64,000 nt of DNA from Halorubrum aquaticum (GTDB lineage Archaea; Halobacteriota; Halobacteria; Halobacteriales; Haloferacaceae): NCBI RefSeq assembly GCF_900113615.1, contig NZ_FOPZ01000006.1, positions 1-64,000 on the forward strand. The letters run 5' to 3'. This document shows, one piece after another, positions 62,401-64,000 of the stretch. Each line of letters starts with the position of its first letter. Position 1 is the stretch's first letter. The notes under the pieces are model-generated. The model searched no databases, was not told where the DNA came from, and saw only the letters and a program-made list of their open reading frames with translations. The position numbers and the translations under genes are program-made.

Positions 62401-63087
62401 TCACGCGGTGGCCACTCGTTCAAGCTCGTCGACGAGACGTTCGATGTCGGTTTGCGGGCCCCGTGGGTACGCCCGCTCGATAATCCCTTGCTTATTGGCG
62501 AGGATGATGAGCCCATAGTGCGGGAAGCGATACTCTAGGTTCTCGATATCATCTGCCGGTTGCTTCTCAATCTTCAGACCGAAGTGCTCATCGTGTATCT
62601 CTTGGGCCCGCTCGTAGGTCTCTGGGCGGAGGTAGTGCCAGTTACCCGCATCGAGGTTGACCCCCTGCTGGCCAGCGTACTCACGAAGCGTCTCGGCGGT
62701 GTCGCGCTCTGGATCGAACGTGATGGGGAGAAACGTGACCTGGTCGCTATACCCTTCCTCGGCAGCGGCTTCCTGTCCGCGACGGAGCCGGAGAATAAGT
62801 GCGGGACACACCCCGTCCGGACAGTTGGTGTAAAATGACGTCCACAGCACCGCGCGCTCGCCCTCGAACTGGCCTGTCGATATCTCCTCGCCGTGAATCG
62901 GGTCGGGGACGGTGAACTCAGGCATGTCGTCACCGTAGCTCGGAAACGATGCCTCGCTGAGGTCTCGCTCCGGCGGTCCGAGAACAGTTCCTTCGGCGCC
63001 ACTACTGCCAAGAACACCAAGACAGCCGGCAGTGCTGGCGGTGACTCCCGCGACGCCGGCCCTTTTACAGAAACTCCGTCGGTCCAT
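62401..63087 (-). CDS. SCO1/SenC-like copper chaperone, lipoprotein
   Basis: This 228-residue thioredoxin-fold protein starts at ATG 63087 (MDRRSFCKRAGVAG). The N-terminus has twin arginines and a lipobox ending in AGC (about 21), so it is probably exported by Tat and lipid-anchored outside. The metal motif is TNCPDGVCPAL (about 93-103). Its two Cys are separated by four residues (CPDGVC), whereas SCO1 proteins normally have C-x3-C. The later histidine is in YRFPHYGLIIL (about 188). SCO1 proteins load copper into terminal oxidases. Confidence 0.85.
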   Translation of the reverse strand: MDRRSFCKRAGVAGVTASTAGCLGVLGSSGAEGTVLGPPERDLSEASFPSYGDDMPEFTVPDPIHGEEISTGQFEGERAVLWTSFYTNCPDGVCPALILRLRRGQEAAAEEGYSDQVTFLPITFDPERDTAETLREYAGQQGVNLDAGNWHYLRPETYERAQEIHDEHFGLKIEKQPADDIENLEYRFPHYGLIILANKQGIIERAYPRGPQTDIERLVDELERVATA

Positions 63088-63353
63088 ACGTTCGCGTATC
63101 GGTCCCGCGGTCTTGAGGTATCTGGTGTGACCTTCGAATGCGCCACTCCCGTCCAATCCGGGCGGGTCTAGCCAGTCAGTTCTTTATATACACCAGGGTG
63201 TTGGCAACCGATTAAGGTGCCTGGTGATGCTCAACAAAGTGTACAGCTACTGAAAAAGTCCCAACATCAAGGATATAAAAAGTGTTCTGAGCTCCGATCC
63301 TCGGCACTGCCGGTGACCATCTCGGATTGACTACAGAAGCTACGGCTCTGCGG

Positions 63354-63360
63354 ATATAAA
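63354..63360 (+). promoter_or_regulatory. Possible promoter for the cytochrome bd gene
   Basis: ATATAAA lies about 70 bases before the ATG at 63431; a second A/T box, GATATAAAAAG, is at 63272-63282. Either could serve the gene. Confidence 0.35.
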
Positions 63361-63430
63361 CCATCGTAGTACAGTTCTCGAAAGGGGGAATAACACAGCT
63401 TCTCTTTTAGTTCCGTGAGCAAATAGAGGT

Positions 63431-64000
63431 ATGTTCCTGACGGCGCTTCCCGACGTCTTGATTCAGGGATGGGCGCTACAGCTCTCGCCGGAGCTTGCGA
63501 GCCGTGCGCAGTTCGGCTGGACGATCAGCGTTCACATAATTTTCGCCTCGCTCTCGGTCGGGCTGGCGCCGTTCATCGTCTACTTCACTTGGAAGGACGT
63601 TCGGACCGACGAAGAGCGGTTCACACGGCTGCGATCATTCTGGGTAAAGGTGTTCGCCGCCGGATTCGTCATGGGAACGGTCACTGGCATCCCGATGAGC
63701 TTCCAATTCGGGACGAACTTCCCGCAGTTCGCCGAGGTGGCTGGAGAGCTGATCGGTGGGCCGCTCGCATTCGAAGCGAAGATGGCGTTCTTCCTTGAGG
63801 CTGTTTTCCTCGGGGTATTGCTGTTCGGTCAGGAACGCGTCAGCGATCGGACCTACATTCTCTCGTCGGTACTGGTGGGAGTCGGGGCTTGGCTGTCGGC
63901 CTTCTGGATCCTGATCGTCAACGCTTGGATGCAGACTCCACAGGGCTTCGAGATGATCACGCGTAACGGTATGGAGGTCGCAAAGCTAACCGACCCGCTG
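63431..64000 (+). CDS. cydA: Cytochrome bd oxidase subunit I (5' part)
   Basis: 190 codons are present and the gene runs off the window edge; full proteins have about 450 residues. ASRAQFGWTISVHIIFASLS (about 24-43) contains the conserved His of the haem site, and LAFEAKMAFFLEAVFLGVLLF (about 117-137) the conserved Glu. GFVMGTVTGIPMSFQFGTNF is also typical. CydA binds haem b and d and the quinol, and passes electrons to oxygen without proton pumping. The partner subunit gene would follow outside the window. Confidence 0.95.
   Translation, partial: MFLTALPDVLIQGWALQLSPELASRAQFGWTISVHIIFASLSVGLAPFIVYFTWKDVRTDEERFTRLRSFWVKVFAAGFVMGTVTGIPMSFQFGTNFPQFAEVAGELIGGPLAFEAKMAFFLEAVFLGVLLFGQERVSDRTYILSSVLVGVGAWLSAFWILIVNAWMQTPQGFEMITRNGMEVAKLTDPL

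Overview
The window comes from a halophilic archaeon (Halobacteria). The supporting signs are very acidic proteins, Orc1/Cdc6 initiators, HalOD1, Bat-type HTH_10 and PhiH1-repressor-like domains, ISH-type insertion sequences, A/T-rich archaeal promoters placed for leaderless transcripts, and a KaiC-like protein beside PAS histidine kinases. No rRNA, tRNA or ribosomal-protein gene was seen. An iteron-type replication origin lies between two divergent orc genes, IS elements and remnants are dense, and defence and toxin-antitoxin modules are common. This points to a megaplasmid or a plasmid-like secondary replicon; that is inference.

Layout. 1-1440: an IS110-family element that interrupted an unknown gene. 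1.6-2.8 kb: MNT-HEPN toxin-antitoxin pair. 3.1-7.1 kb: replication region, with orc gene A on the minus strand, an origin with inverted repeat units around A/T-rich DNA, and orc gene B on the plus strand. 7.4-8.8 kb: metallophosphoesterase and decayed genes. 8.8-14.1 kb: two unrecognised operons, one encoding a PD-(D/E)XK-like nuclease. 14.2-22.6 kb: a probable defence locus with a PLD-SNF2 helicase, a convergent 1201-residue adenine-type DNA methyltransferase and a uracil-DNA-glycosylase-like protein. 22.8-25.4 kb: a decayed transposase abutting a 1.9-kb segment bounded by terminal inverted repeats that contains a 7TM histidine kinase. 26.5-27.5 kb: an intact IS5-family element. 27.6-32.5 kb: poly-gamma-glutamate synthesis and export operon (pgsA-pgsC-pgsB order on the minus strand). 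32.8-37.4 kb: small membrane, TRAM, winged-helix and tyrosine-recombinase genes. 37.6-42.5 kb: a KaiC-like ATPase with two histidine kinases. 42.5-47.2 kb: nested IS and MITE debris, a peroxiredoxin, an ISH8-like element and a truncated PAS sensor. 47.2-55.5 kb: signalling genes, including a 1108-residue protein with two kinase cores, a Bat-like regulator and three HalOD1-type proteins. 56-57 kb: an IS5-family element killed by one nonsense codon. 57-61.2 kb: PadR, TumE/HVO_A0114-like, zinc-ribbon and winged-helix/PIN modules. 61.5-64 kb: a respiratory and copper-handling end with a TauE/SafE-like membrane protein, a SCO1-like lipoprotein and the start of cytochrome bd oxidase subunit I.

How it fits together. 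The origin region would replicate and partition-time the replicon, the toxin-antitoxin pairs could stabilise it, and the 8.8-22.6 kb island looks like antiviral defence. The sensory block from 37 to 55 kb combines energy- or redox-coupled kinases with HalOD1 and Bat-like outputs. The polyglutamate operon should provide an extracellular polymer, and the last segment supports terminal oxidase assembly. All functional links are inferred from sequence and neighbourhood.
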